DNA from: Verrucomicrobiales bacterium
Lineage (GTDB): Bacteria > Verrucomicrobiota > Verrucomicrobiia > Limisphaerales > UBA1096
Direction of reading: 5' to 3'
Length of the DNA: 7,647 nt
Assembly: GCA_002721375.1 (NCBI GenBank)
Contig: PBKH01000048.1
Span: 96,490-104,136, forward strand
Shown here: positions 1-6,827 of the stretch, piece by piece
Layout of the letters: each line of letters opens with the position of its first letter
How positions within the stretch are numbered: position 1 is the stretch's first letter
Program-made: the position numbers and the translations under genes
The notes under the pieces: generated by a model
Told to the model about the DNA's origin: nothing
Database searches by the model: none
The model's input: only the letters and a program-made list of their open reading frames with translations

Positions 1-165
1 GTGCATGAAAGGCTTAAAAGGATCAGTTTTTTGTTCATAATGTTCTGGATTAATATCTGGGCCTATTTTTAAGACTAGGAATCCATCTCGGTAATTCAAA
101 AAATAGATTGGCAGATTGTTTTTTCGTTGGCAATCGCATTTGCGCTTAAGGCCGGATTCTGACAT
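1..165 (-). CDS. Unrecognised protein, N-terminal part (runs off left edge)
   Basis: On the minus strand an ATG at 165-163 opens a frame of 55 codons that stays open to the first base of the window, so the gene would continue to the left. The product begins MSESGLKRKCDCQRKNN and goes on with LPIYFLNYRDGFLVLKIGPD and a PEHYEQKTDPFKPFMH stretch. The composition is mixed, soluble and protein-like, with no signal peptide or membrane segment. I recognise no family. Two cysteines at residues 10 and 12 (C-D-C) are the only notable residues. No Shine-Dalgarno is visible before the ATG. The start lies only 15 bases from the divergent ATG of the gene at 181, which leaves no room for separate promoters, so the true start may lie further in or the frame may be chance. 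An AT-rich stretch of 55 codons without a stop is only moderately improbable. Confidence 0.45.
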   Translation of the reverse strand, partial: MSESGLKRKCDCQRKNNLPIYFLNYRDGFLVLKIGPDINPEHYEQKTDPFKPFMH

Positions 166-180
166 CGTCGGGTCCACAAT

Positions 181-1881
181 ATGCGCATCAATCATCGATC
201 CTCATTCGGTTGCCGATGGGCACCATGTCTTAGCCTTCTTGGTCTGAGTTTGGGCACGGCGTTCGTTACGGCGCAGGAGACGCTGCCGCTTTTGCCGAAG
301 TGGACTCGCTTTCAAGGCGAGTTAGTCAGTCTCAAGACGTACGACAACCCGATACAGGATGTGCAGGTGAAGGCGGTTTTCATTTCCCCCGCAGGTGAAG
401 AGCACGAGATTGACGGTTTCTGGGATGGTGGCAATGATTGGAAGATACGTTTTTTGCCCGATCTCGCTGGTAAATGGACGTTTAAAATCACTTGTTCCGA
501 TGAGGAAAATCGCGGGCTACACAATCTCACCGGCGAGTTTCGGTGTACGGCCCCGTTGGGCCGTAGCTCCTTGACTCGGCACGGTCCAATTCGTGTGTCG
601 CGCGACCGTAGACATTTTGTCCATGAGGACGGTACCCCGTTTTTCTGGATGGCCGATACAGCATGGAACGGCCCGCTAAAGTCGAACGAGTTCGATTGGA
701 AAAATTATTTGGCCGAGCGCAAGCGGCAAGGCTTCACATCCGTGCAATGGGTCGCCACAAGTTGGCGTGGCGCGCCGGACGGCGATGTCGATGGCAACCG
801 GGCATTCAATGGAAAAGAAAAAATCCGTGTTAACCCATCGTTCTTCCAGCGTCTTGATCGCCGAGTCGAGGCTATCAACGACGCAGGACTGCTTAGTGTG
901 CCCGTTCTTTTTTGGGCTTATCAGGGTGATGAAAACCCGGTGAATATTTTGCCTGATGACCAAGCCGTTTTACTGGCGCGCTACTTGGTTGCGCGCTGGG
1001 GCGCGACGTACGGCGCTTGGTTTCTTGGTGGTGACGGGGACTATTCCGGCACAAACGCTGCCCGTTGGCGTGACCTGGGTCAAGCGGTGTTCGGCGGCAA
1101 ACGTCATTTTCCCGTTTTCATGTACCCCAAGGGCAAGAGCTGGGTGTTCGAGGAGTTCCGCGACGAAAAATGGATGACCGCGCTGGGCTATCAAAGCGGC
1201 CACGACATCGACGACGCTACCAACAACTGGATCCACCACGGCCCGGCTTCGCGCGACTGGGCCAAGCTCCCGCACCGGCCGGTCGTGAACATTGAGCCGG
1301 CTTACGAGGGAGTTCCTAGCTACAGCAAAAAAAAGCCAATCACAGCGTATGGGGTCCGTCGCGCGCTGTACTGGAGCCTGCTCAACGCACCGACCGCCGG
1401 CGTGAGCTACGGGGCGGCTGGTGTCTGGGACTGGGGTGACGGCGAAACTCCTACCCTAGGCCATCCCCACGCCGGCACACCGCCCGATTGGCGCGATGCG
1501 CTCCATTTTGAGGCCGGCGAACAGGTCGCGCACCTGTCGGCTTTGTTTCAATCGATCGAGTTTCAGAAACTTCGCCCCGACAATGGCGTGCTGGCAGAGC
1601 AGCCTGGTGATGAGGTTTTATCGGAGTACGCCGCTGCCTCAAGTTCCAGTGATGGGAGCTTGGTGCTCGTTTACACACCGGTCGAACAACGTCTCAAGAT
1701 TAACGTCGCGAGGTTGCCCACGCCGTTAATTGCTTCGTGGATTAATCCCCGTACTGGTGAGCGTTCCAGCGTGCTGGCTGTGCTTCGCGGCACGGCGATC
1801 GAGTGCGCATCACCAGGGCCGGGTGACTGGCTGTTGCTGCTCCGGTCCAAACCGCCTGAGACTGCAACAGTTGAGAACTGA
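181..1881 (+). CDS. Secreted glycoside-hydrolase-like protein (DUF5060 / DUF4038, apiosidase-like)
   Basis: This is a predicted exported carbohydrate-active protein of 566 residues. The N-terminus has several Arg/His residues, then a hydrophobic core (about 15-29) and a likely signal-peptidase I site after VTA (about residue 31). No lipobox is seen. Residues about 38-123 match a DUF5060-type beta-sandwich (WTRFQGELVSL, DGFWDGGNDWKIRFLPDLAGKW). Residues about 135-450 match a DUF4038 TIM barrel, the fold of apiosidase-like GH140 enzymes: DGTPFFWMADTAWNG, the AERKRQGFTSVQ helix, FLGGDGDYSG (282-290), NIEPAYEG (370-377) and GVSYGAAGVWDWGDG. Asp285 or Asp287 and Glu372 or Glu376 are candidate catalytic acids by position only. 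The last ~100 residues resemble the collagen-binding-like beta domain often found after DUF4038. ATG 181 is the only start that keeps the signal peptide, and an in-frame TGA lies at 160-162. There is no clear Shine-Dalgarno. Family assignment is firm; the substrate is unknown, with plant or algal polysaccharide side chains a reasonable guess. Confidence 0.88.
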   Translation: MRINHRSSFGCRWAPCLSLLGLSLGTAFVTAQETLPLLPKWTRFQGELVSLKTYDNPIQDVQVKAVFISPAGEEHEIDGFWDGGNDWKIRFLPDLAGKWTFKITCSDEENRGLHNLTGEFRCTAPLGRSSLTRHGPIRVSRDRRHFVHEDGTPFFWMADTAWNGPLKSNEFDWKNYLAERKRQGFTSVQWVATSWRGAPDGDVDGNRAFNGKEKIRVNPSFFQRLDRRVEAINDAGLLSVPVLFWAYQGDENPVNILPDDQAVLLARYLVARWGATYGAWFLGGDGDYSGTNAARWRDLGQAVFGGKRHFPVFMYPKGKSWVFEEFRDEKWMTALGYQSGHDIDDATNNWIHHGPASRDWAKLPHRPVVNIEPAYEGVPSYSKKKPITAYGVRRALYWSLLNAPTAGVSYGAAGVWDWGDGETPTLGHPHAGTPPDWRDALHFEAGEQVAHLSALFQSIEFQKLRPDNGVLAEQPGDEVLSEYAAASSSSDGSLVLVYTPVEQRLKINVARLPTPLIASWINPRTGERSSVLAVLRGTAIECASPGPGDWLLLLRSKPPETATVEN

Positions 1882-1884
1882 TTA

Positions 1885-3234
1885 ATGCATCCGCTCGCTG
1901 AAAGAGTTGGCGAGCTTATCCGGGCACAAAACTTTTTCCCGGGTAATTGCGGTATTATCGTTGCTGTTTCAGGTGGTATTGATTCGATGGCTTTGCTGCA
2001 TCTACTCGCTGTTCCAGCAATAGGTCTGCGTGAGCGGTTGGTTATTGCCCATTACAAACACCAACTCCGTGGCGTGGAGAGCGAAGACGACGCGGCCTTC
2101 GTCGCGCAAATAGCCAATCGGCTTGGCTTCCCGTTCGAGTCTGATGCTGGCGACACGCGCCAATTCGCTGACGAGACAGGAGCTGGCATCGAGGCAGCTG
2201 CCCGTGAACTGCGCCACAGTTTTTTCGGCCGTTTGGCCAAGCGGCTGAAAGCCGTGGTTGCTCTGGCTCATCACGCCGATGATCAGGTCGAGACATTTTT
2301 TCTGCGGTTGCTTCGAGGCGCTGGAGACCGTGGTTTGGCCGGAATGAAACCCATCGCACCATCACCAACTGATCCCGGTGTGACATTGTTTCGTCCGTTG
2401 CTCGGGATTCGTCGTGATGACATTGCTGCATTCGTGGCGGAAGAGGGGATCGAGTTTCGAAATGACACAACCAACAAGGAAACGCGGTTTCTTCGAAACC
2501 GCATCCGCCATAAATTGCTACCACGACTCACTGAACAGTTTGGCTCATCGGTGAGTCGTCAGGTATTGAAGACGATGCAACTTGCTGGCGATGCGGCAGA
2601 TTGTATCGACCATCTCGCCGCAGACTGGTCCGGTCAACCGCCGTTCGGTCAGTTGTCAGTTGCCGTTCAACGGCAGGTTTTGCGGCGACAACTGTTCGGG
2701 CTTGGTGATGAGCCGACGTTCGACTTGGTGGAGTCGTTGCGTCTCAAGGCGGGCCGCATCATCGAGGTTTCTTCTGGCAGGCGCCTGCAACGGAATGCCG
2801 CCGGCAAAGTGGATGTGGCTGTTGAAGAACCAGAATTCTTGCTAGCCAAGCGCGAAGTGAGTCTTTCAGGTAAGGCGGGCGAAACAGAGTTTGGTGGACT
2901 GAAAATCCAGTGGGAGCGGTTATCTGGAGGCTTTGATAAATGGCGAGAGCTTGGCCAGATGAATAATCGAGAAGTCTTTAATGCAGCATCAATCGGGCAA
3001 TCAATTACTTTAAGGCATTGGCAGCCTGGTGACCGCTATAAACCGATCGGTCAAGCTGGCACCACCAAACTACAGGATTTGTTTGTGAATCAAAAAATAC
3101 CTAAGCCCGAGCGTCGCGGTCTCGTCGTTGCTGAGGACGCTAATGGTCAGTTGTTTTGGGTGCAAAAACTCCGAATTGCTGATAGCGGAAAGGTCACCGG
3201 TTCGACTCGTGAACTGCTTCTGTTAAGTTGGTAA
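1885..3234 (+). CDS. tilS: tRNA(Ile)-lysidine synthase TilS
   Basis: TilS is a cytoplasmic enzyme that uses ATP and lysine to convert C34 of the CAU-anticodon isoleucine tRNA to lysidine. This makes the tRNA read AUA and accept isoleucine, and the gene is normally essential. The 449-residue product has the N-type PP-loop SGGIDS at 29-34, LRGVESEDDAAFV at 61-73, AHHADDQVET at 128-137 followed by LRLLRGAGDRGLAGM, and RFLRNRIRHKLLPRL at 201-215. All are signatures of the ATP-binding core. The C-terminal TilS domain carries LRHWQPGDRYKPIG (376-389) and KLQDLFVNQKIPKPER. The length fits the long E. coli-like form with both C-terminal domains. The ATG lies three bases after the stop of the glycosidase gene, so the two are probably co-transcribed. 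The Shine-Dalgarno is weak (TTGAGAAC). The last 41 bases overlap thiH on the other strand. Confidence 0.97.
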   Translation: MHPLAERVGELIRAQNFFPGNCGIIVAVSGGIDSMALLHLLAVPAIGLRERLVIAHYKHQLRGVESEDDAAFVAQIANRLGFPFESDAGDTRQFADETGAGIEAAARELRHSFFGRLAKRLKAVVALAHHADDQVETFFLRLLRGAGDRGLAGMKPIAPSPTDPGVTLFRPLLGIRRDDIAAFVAEEGIEFRNDTTNKETRFLRNRIRHKLLPRLTEQFGSSVSRQVLKTMQLAGDAADCIDHLAADWSGQPPFGQLSVAVQRQVLRRQLFGLGDEPTFDLVESLRLKAGRIIEVSSGRRLQRNAAGKVDVAVEEPEFLLAKREVSLSGKAGETEFGGLKIQWERLSGGFDKWRELGQMNNREVFNAASIGQSITLRHWQPGDRYKPIGQAGTTKLQDLFVNQKIPKPERRGLVVAEDANGQLFWVQKLRIADSGKVTGSTRELLLLSW

Positions 3235-4405
3235 GGATTGCGGTGTCCCAGTCTTTCCAGACCGGCTCATAGCCGAGCCGAGTTAGAGTTGAGGCTATTG
3301 CGCTTGGGTCACGTTCGTCGGCGATGTCAAATTGACCGGTGGCACTCCATTCACTGGTATCTTCCTTTATTTCTTGGATTCGTCCGCGTTTGGTGTAGTG
3401 GAGATTATCATTACCGGCACCAGTGTAACCGCCCGGTTCGGTGTGGCTTCCAGCGCTCATCATCGTGACCCCCAGTGGAATCAGCTTGTCTCGCAGGTTG
3501 GCTGGTTCACGGGTGGAGAGAACGATGCCGACATCCGGCAAAAATAGGCGCAATGCGCAGATGGTTTGGACTAGGGCTCGGTTGTTGAAGTCAGTCAGAG
3601 GTTCGAACTCTCCGGCGCAAGGACGGAGTCTCGGCAGGGAAATTGTTAGTTGTGATTTCCAACATTTTCGCAGTAGGTACTGTCCATGGGCTGCGAGACA
3701 GAGTGTTTCACGTTTCCAGTCACCGAGACCAAATAGCGCCCCAATTCCGAGCCGTCGGAAGCCTGCTGCGTGGGCGCGTTCTGGTGTCTCAAGTCTCAAG
3801 TTAAAGTTCCTTTTTGGACCGGCTGTATGCATTTCTGAGTAAATGTTGCGATCGTAGGTTTCTTGGTAAACAACGAGGCCTTCTGCGCCAGCATTGACGA
3901 GTTCTTTATATTTTTCCGTTTCCATTGGGCCGACTTCGAGCGAGATCGACGGTACGGCGTCGCGCAGTGCCAAAACACAGTCAGTAAGGTAGCCGCTGGA
4001 CACAAATTTTGGGTGCTCCCCAGCGACGAGTAGGATATTTCGGAAACCCTGATTGGATAGCGCTTTGGCCTCGCGAACGACTTCGTCGACTGAGAGAGTG
4101 ACGCGCAGGATCGGATTGTCGCGTGAGAATCCGCAATAACTGCAATTGTTGATGCATTCGTTAGAGAGATAAAGTGGTGCAAAAAGCCGGATAGCTTTGC
4201 CGAATCGCTGCTGTGTAAGTTGATGTGCACGTCTGGCTAAATGTTCGATTTGATCAGCTGCGGCGGGTGAGAGGATGGCGGCGAGGTCGGCCAGACTGAG
4301 ATCATGTTTGGCCAAGGCGGTCGATGCCTCTTCAGCGGAGGCGTCTCGAGCACGGCTGCAAAGCGCGTCAATTGGCAATTGCTCAAAATAGCCGACAAAG
4401 CTCAC
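3194..4405 (-). CDS. thiH: 2-iminoacetate synthase ThiH (radical SAM tyrosine lyase)
   Basis: ThiH cleaves tyrosine by radical-SAM chemistry to dehydroglycine (2-iminoacetate) and p-cresol. Dehydroglycine is then used by ThiG to build the thiazole ring of thiamin. The 403-residue product carries the [4Fe-4S] motif C84-INN-C88-SY-C91 followed by GFSRDNPILR. Other family blocks are ILLVAGEHPKFV, SLEVGPMETEKYKEL, VVYQETYDRNIYSEMH, LRLETPERAHAAGFRRLGIG, ALFGLGDWKRE, ISLPRLRPC, and GYEPVWKDWDTA near the C-terminus. The start is GTG 4405-4403, with an in-frame TAA at 4417-4415, so no longer start is possible. An AAGGAG (plus-strand 4425-4430) lies 19 bases upstream, too far for a normal ribosome binding site. 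No thiG, thiS, thiF or thiC is in the window, so the gene stands alone here. The 3' end overlaps tilS. There is no sign of damage. Confidence 0.96.
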   Translation of the reverse strand: MSFVGYFEQLPIDALCSRARDASAEEASTALAKHDLSLADLAAILSPAAADQIEHLARRAHQLTQQRFGKAIRLFAPLYLSNECINNCSYCGFSRDNPILRVTLSVDEVVREAKALSNQGFRNILLVAGEHPKFVSSGYLTDCVLALRDAVPSISLEVGPMETEKYKELVNAGAEGLVVYQETYDRNIYSEMHTAGPKRNFNLRLETPERAHAAGFRRLGIGALFGLGDWKRETLCLAAHGQYLLRKCWKSQLTISLPRLRPCAGEFEPLTDFNNRALVQTICALRLFLPDVGIVLSTREPANLRDKLIPLGVTMMSAGSHTEPGGYTGAGNDNLHYTKRGRIQEIKEDTSEWSATGQFDIADERDPSAIASTLTRLGYEPVWKDWDTAILTNLTEAVHESNR

Positions 4406-4446
4406 GGCAACAGATTAGCGAAGACTCCTTGCAGGGCCAAGCGCAG

Positions 4447-4475
4447 TTGTCAATTAGTCCAGAGATGCATAGGAT
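4447..4475 (+). promoter_or_regulatory. Candidate sigma70-type promoter for the small membrane protein
   Basis: TTGTCA (4447-4452, five of six matches to TTGACA) is followed after exactly 17 bases by TAGGAT (4470-4475, four of six matches to TATAAT). Transcription would start near 4482, about 25 bases before the ATG at 4507. The site lies in the 101-base gap between the divergent thiH and small-protein starts. It was found by eye with no statistics, and matches of this quality occur by chance. Confidence 0.35.
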
Positions 4476-4506
4476 TTGCGGCCTTGGCCAATGGCCACCC
4501 GCCTAT

Positions 4507-4686
4507 ATGTTCGGCTTCATTAGAAGAAAAAACAGTAAAGAAGATCCTGAACACCGGTATTATCTTCTGCCGGGTATGGGGCGTTCAAATCGTCGGCAGC
4601 GGCAGCGGATTCAATTATGGAGTATTATTGCTGGGATCCTTGGTTCTGCGCTGATCGCTGCCGCGCTCTGGCTACTCAACCGCTAA
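4507..4686 (+). CDS. Small single-span membrane protein, unknown function
   Basis: This 59-residue product has no family I recognise. A charged head (MFGFIRRKNSKEDPEHR) leads to YYLLPGMGRSN, a very basic RRQRQRIQ (about 28-35), and one hydrophobic helix, LWSIIAGILGSALIAAALWLL (about 36-57), ending in NR. The positive-inside rule puts the N-terminus in the cytoplasm with an almost absent outside tail. The same frame is open from 4324 inside antisense thiH, but ATG 4507 is preferred because everything upstream is low-quality antisense reading and because a promoter-like site sits at 4447-4475. No good Shine-Dalgarno precedes it; the sequence before it is GGCC-rich with TGGCCA twice (4485-4490 and 4492-4497). 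It is divergent from thiH and convergent with the M3 peptidase. The clean cytosolic-basic-helix architecture suggests a real gene. Confidence 0.6.
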   Translation: MFGFIRRKNSKEDPEHRYYLLPGMGRSNRRQRQRIQLWSIIAGILGSALIAAALWLLNR

Positions 4687-4798
4687 TTGCCGACATTGGA
4701 GGTTTATGATCCAAGGGTTGTCATGAATTAATTTAGTCAAAAAGGAACCCTAAATAATCTCTGAACATCAGTGAATCCCTTATTTTTGAATTAAAAGT
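4687..4798. other. Convergent intergenic gap without a recognisable terminator
   Basis: This AT-rich gap lies between two converging genes, where a bidirectional terminator would be expected. I found only weak, long-loop inverted repeats: AGGGTT with AACCCT about 25 bases apart, and CTGAAC (4761-4766) with GTTCAG (4797-4802). Neither has a GC-rich stem or a following T-run, so I call no intrinsic terminator. A GGAGG at 4698-4702 followed by ATG 4706 reads only six codons before TGA. Confidence 0.5.
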
Positions 4799-6526
4799 TC
4801 AGCGATTGTTTTTTAGTGTATCCAACTCTTTCCGCAGTAGATCTGCCATTGGCGCAACTGTATTGCTGCTGAGGTCGAATCGGATGTTGCAGCGTTCAAA
4901 CAATTCTGGCAGTGGGCGGGAGCCGCCCAATGCGAGTGCGGCCTTGTAGTCGGTCAGTGCGCCGCTGCAATCCTTTTTGCTGTTGGCCCAAACCTGCAGT
5001 GCCCCAAGTTGGGCGATGCCGTATTCCACATAATAAAATGGGTGTAGAAAGATGTGTAGCTGCTTGTGCCATAATTTGGCTTTCGCCATCTCGTGATCGG
5101 ACCAATTGACGTTGCCTCCGAAGCGATCAATCAGGTCGCTCCATGCGGCATCACGTTCGGAAACGGAATGGTTAGGATTGAGGTAAAGCCAGTGCTGGAA
5201 GGCATCCACCGTGGCGATCCAAGGGAACACGAACACGATACCCTCGAGATGGGCGATGCGGGCGCGACGCATTTCCTCAGTGTCGTAAAACTCGCCGAGG
5301 TATTCGCCGCCAAGTAGTTCCATTGCCATCGATGCAACTTCACAAAATTCAATCGGCGCATGGCGATACGAATAAAGCGGCTCATTCTGGCAAGCCATGG
5401 TGTGAAAGGCATGCCCAGCTTCATGCAGTAGTGTTTCGACATCACGTTGCACGCCGATTGCATTCATGAATATGAAAGGCATGCGCGCCTCCGCCAATGA
5501 GTCTTGATAGCCGCCAGGTGCTTTACCTTTACGATTAGCCAAATCGAGCAGGTCAAGTTCATGCATGGTGCGAAACCAGCCGGCCAAGTCGCTGTCCAAT
5601 TGGTCAAAGATTGACTGCGTGTGGTGGATCAATTTCGATACTTGGTCGAACGGCTTGAGTGGGGAACGACCGTGCGGGTCATTTGCGGTGTCCCAAGGAC
5701 GCACTGAGTCGATGCCCAGTGCAGCTCGGCGTTCGTTGTGCAATTCCTTTAGGAGTGGCACCATCTCTTGTTCAATAGCATCGTGAAAAGCGAGGCAGTC
5801 TTCCGGTGTGTAGTCGAAGCGGCCTTTGCGGCGGTGGGCGTAGTCGCGGTAGTTCGGGAAGCCTGCATTGCTGCTCATCTGGTTTCGCCGCTTGGTTAAT
5901 TTGTCCAGCTTGTTATCGATTTTTTCTGCTTCCTCAAGCCGCCGCTTAGCAGTTAGTTCCCATGCCTTCTGCCTAAGGGTGCGATCGGGTTCCTCAAGGA
6001 AAATACCCATCTGTACGAGGGTTCGCTCCTCACCGTCGAACGTTACGGTCAGGCCGCCGATGAGTTTTTGGTATTGCTGGCCAATTTTGGCTGTCTCGGT
6101 TTCGAGCGGGACATTTTCGGGTTGGAACAATTCGACCTCAAGCGCAGCATCGCGAGTGAACACCTCATATCGTTTAGCAGGTAGGCCATCACGATGCGGA
6201 TGGCTGGAGAGCGCTTTGCTCAGGGAGTAGCAGCGTTTTTTCACCTCTGGTTCAACTGTCTCAATGAAATTGATATGGGCCTGCTCAGCGGATTTGTCGT
6301 CCGTTTTGCATGTCATCGCGATGTATCGTTTGGAGTTTTCTTCAGCGATGGCGGCTGATAGTTCCTCCCAGTTGATGATTGCTTCCTCTAGTTGAGTTGA
6401 GTTGTTGGCTTCGGCCATTTGCCTCTCGAGTTGGTCAAACAACGGCTCTAGGGAATGCCAATCGCCAGGGTTTAATTCTTCTGTTACAAACTGGCGCGGT
6501 GTGTGGATAGAGATTTTTTCAAACAT
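4799..6526 (-). CDS. M3-family oligoendopeptidase (PepF-like zinc metallopeptidase)
   Basis: This is a predicted cytoplasmic zinc peptidase that trims oligopeptides. Counting from ATG 6526, the 575-residue product carries H368-E-A-G-H372 within ETLLHEAGHAFH, and the third zinc ligand is probably Glu396 in IEFCEVASMAMELL. The block HPFYYVEYGIAQLGALQVWA near the C-terminus is typical of the M3B substrate-binding region. The helical N-terminal half (ITWEE-like INWEELSAA, RNQMSSNAGFPNYRDYAHRRKGRFDYTPED) also fits. The last features point to the M3 group close to, but distinct from, classical PepF, so I give no symbol. There is no signal peptide. A TTG at 6529 could add one residue; the adjacent ATG is the more likely start. 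No Shine-Dalgarno is visible (upstream reads CTTCTCTTCGAAAATTG). The gene is complete, with all zinc ligands present, and appears monocistronic within the window. Confidence 0.94.
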   Translation of the reverse strand: MFEKISIHTPRQFVTEELNPGDWHSLEPLFDQLERQMAEANNSTQLEEAIINWEELSAAIAEENSKRYIAMTCKTDDKSAEQAHINFIETVEPEVKKRCYSLSKALSSHPHRDGLPAKRYEVFTRDAALEVELFQPENVPLETETAKIGQQYQKLIGGLTVTFDGEERTLVQMGIFLEEPDRTLRQKAWELTAKRRLEEAEKIDNKLDKLTKRRNQMSSNAGFPNYRDYAHRRKGRFDYTPEDCLAFHDAIEQEMVPLLKELHNERRAALGIDSVRPWDTANDPHGRSPLKPFDQVSKLIHHTQSIFDQLDSDLAGWFRTMHELDLLDLANRKGKAPGGYQDSLAEARMPFIFMNAIGVQRDVETLLHEAGHAFHTMACQNEPLYSYRHAPIEFCEVASMAMELLGGEYLGEFYDTEEMRRARIAHLEGIVFVFPWIATVDAFQHWLYLNPNHSVSERDAAWSDLIDRFGGNVNWSDHEMAKAKLWHKQLHIFLHPFYYVEYGIAQLGALQVWANSKKDCSGALTDYKAALALGGSRPLPELFERCNIRFDLSSNTVAPMADLLRKELDTLKNNR

Positions 6527-6570
6527 CAATTTTCGAAGAGAAGATGAGAGTAAAAGTCGTAATATCCCAG

Positions 6571-6590
6571 CCTGTTTTTCAAAAAACAGG
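6571..6590. repeat. 20-base palindrome, possible operator
   Basis: CCTGTTTTT (6571-6579) and AAAAACAGG (6582-6590) are perfect 9-base inverted arms around a CA centre. The site is 45 bases upstream of the M3 peptidase ATG. It resembles a dimeric repressor site more than a terminator, because the stem is A/T-rich and no T-run follows outside the arms. It does not fit the E. coli LexA box, since CTG and CAG are 12 rather than 10 bases apart. The binding protein is unknown. Confidence 0.5.
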
Positions 6591-6793
6591 TGAACTGCTT
6601 GCCGTTTGGATAAAATCTTGCATAGGTAAAATTATGCTTTTGTTCAACAAAACCTGATATTGATCGTGACGGGTATTACGTTCGAAACGGAAGTAGCCGT
6701 ATTATTCTTGGGAGAGTTAAGGGAATCGTACACCAAACGACTGGGCCAATTGCACTGATTCGGTTTATAAGGATTTTTTACTAGGAGCGCCTC

Positions 6794-6826
6794 GTGGCCA
6801 TGGCTACAATCATCTGCATCTCGTAA
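6794..6826 (+). promoter_or_regulatory. Possible 10-codon leader peptide before the Rieske gene
   Basis: AGGAG at 6783-6787 stands six bases before GTG 6794, which reads MAMATIICIS and stops at TAA 6824-6826. An ATG lies at codon 3. The stop is separated by one base from the GTG at 6828 that opens the Rieske frame. This Shine-Dalgarno is better than any in front of the Rieske start itself, so the little frame could load ribosomes and hand them on by translational coupling. It may equally be chance. Confidence 0.3.
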
Positions 6827-6827
6827 G

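Larger units (their letters stand above)
6527..6827. other. Divergent control region between the M3 peptidase and Rieske genes
   Basis: About 300 bases separate the two divergent starts, and promoters for both must lie here or in the flanking coding sequence. What can be seen: a 20-base palindrome at 6571-6590, a small CGTT-CGA-AACG dyad around 6680-6690, an AT-rich TTTATAAGG at 6764-6772 without a matching -35 box, and the small leader frame at 6794-6826. Two further short frames, ATG 6544-6657 (37 codons) and GTG 6666-6758 (30 codons), lack supporting signals. I see no tRNA, riboswitch fold or terminator. Confidence 0.5.

Noticed and set aside
1..72. Plus-strand frame from GTG 1, ending at TAA 70-72
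   Set aside because: It encodes 23 hydrophobic residues with no recognisable motif; the minus-strand reading of the same bases is longer and more protein-like.
2042..2531. Minus-strand frames of 62 to 160 codons inside tilS
   Set aside because: They are shadows of an unambiguous TilS frame, with Arg/Pro-rich and low-complexity products.
4304..4506. Longer plus-strand frames antisense to the thiH 5' end, one of them continuous with the small membrane protein
   Set aside because: The stretch is the reverse of well-conserved thiH coding sequence, and the recognisable small-protein architecture starts only at 4507.
4698..4726. GGAGG followed by ATG 4706 with a six-codon frame
   Set aside because: Good ribosome site but only six codons with no downstream gene on that strand, so neither a gene nor an attenuator is supported.
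6571..6590. SOS (LexA) box reading of the palindrome
   Set aside because: CTG and CAG half-sites are 12 bases apart instead of 10, and the neighbouring genes are not DNA-repair genes.
6544..6657. Plus-strand frame of 37 codons starting ATG 6544 upstream of the Rieske gene
   Set aside because: It runs across the palindrome, has only a weak purine-rich upstream stretch, and its product shows no recognisable domain. A chance open frame in an intergenic region is the simpler reading.
6666..6758. Plus-strand frame of 30 codons starting GTG 6666, same frame as the Rieske gene
   Set aside because: It is ended by TGA 6756 and a further TAA at 6768 before the Rieske start, has no ribosome site and no recognisable product. 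It could be a decayed remnant, but nothing shows it.
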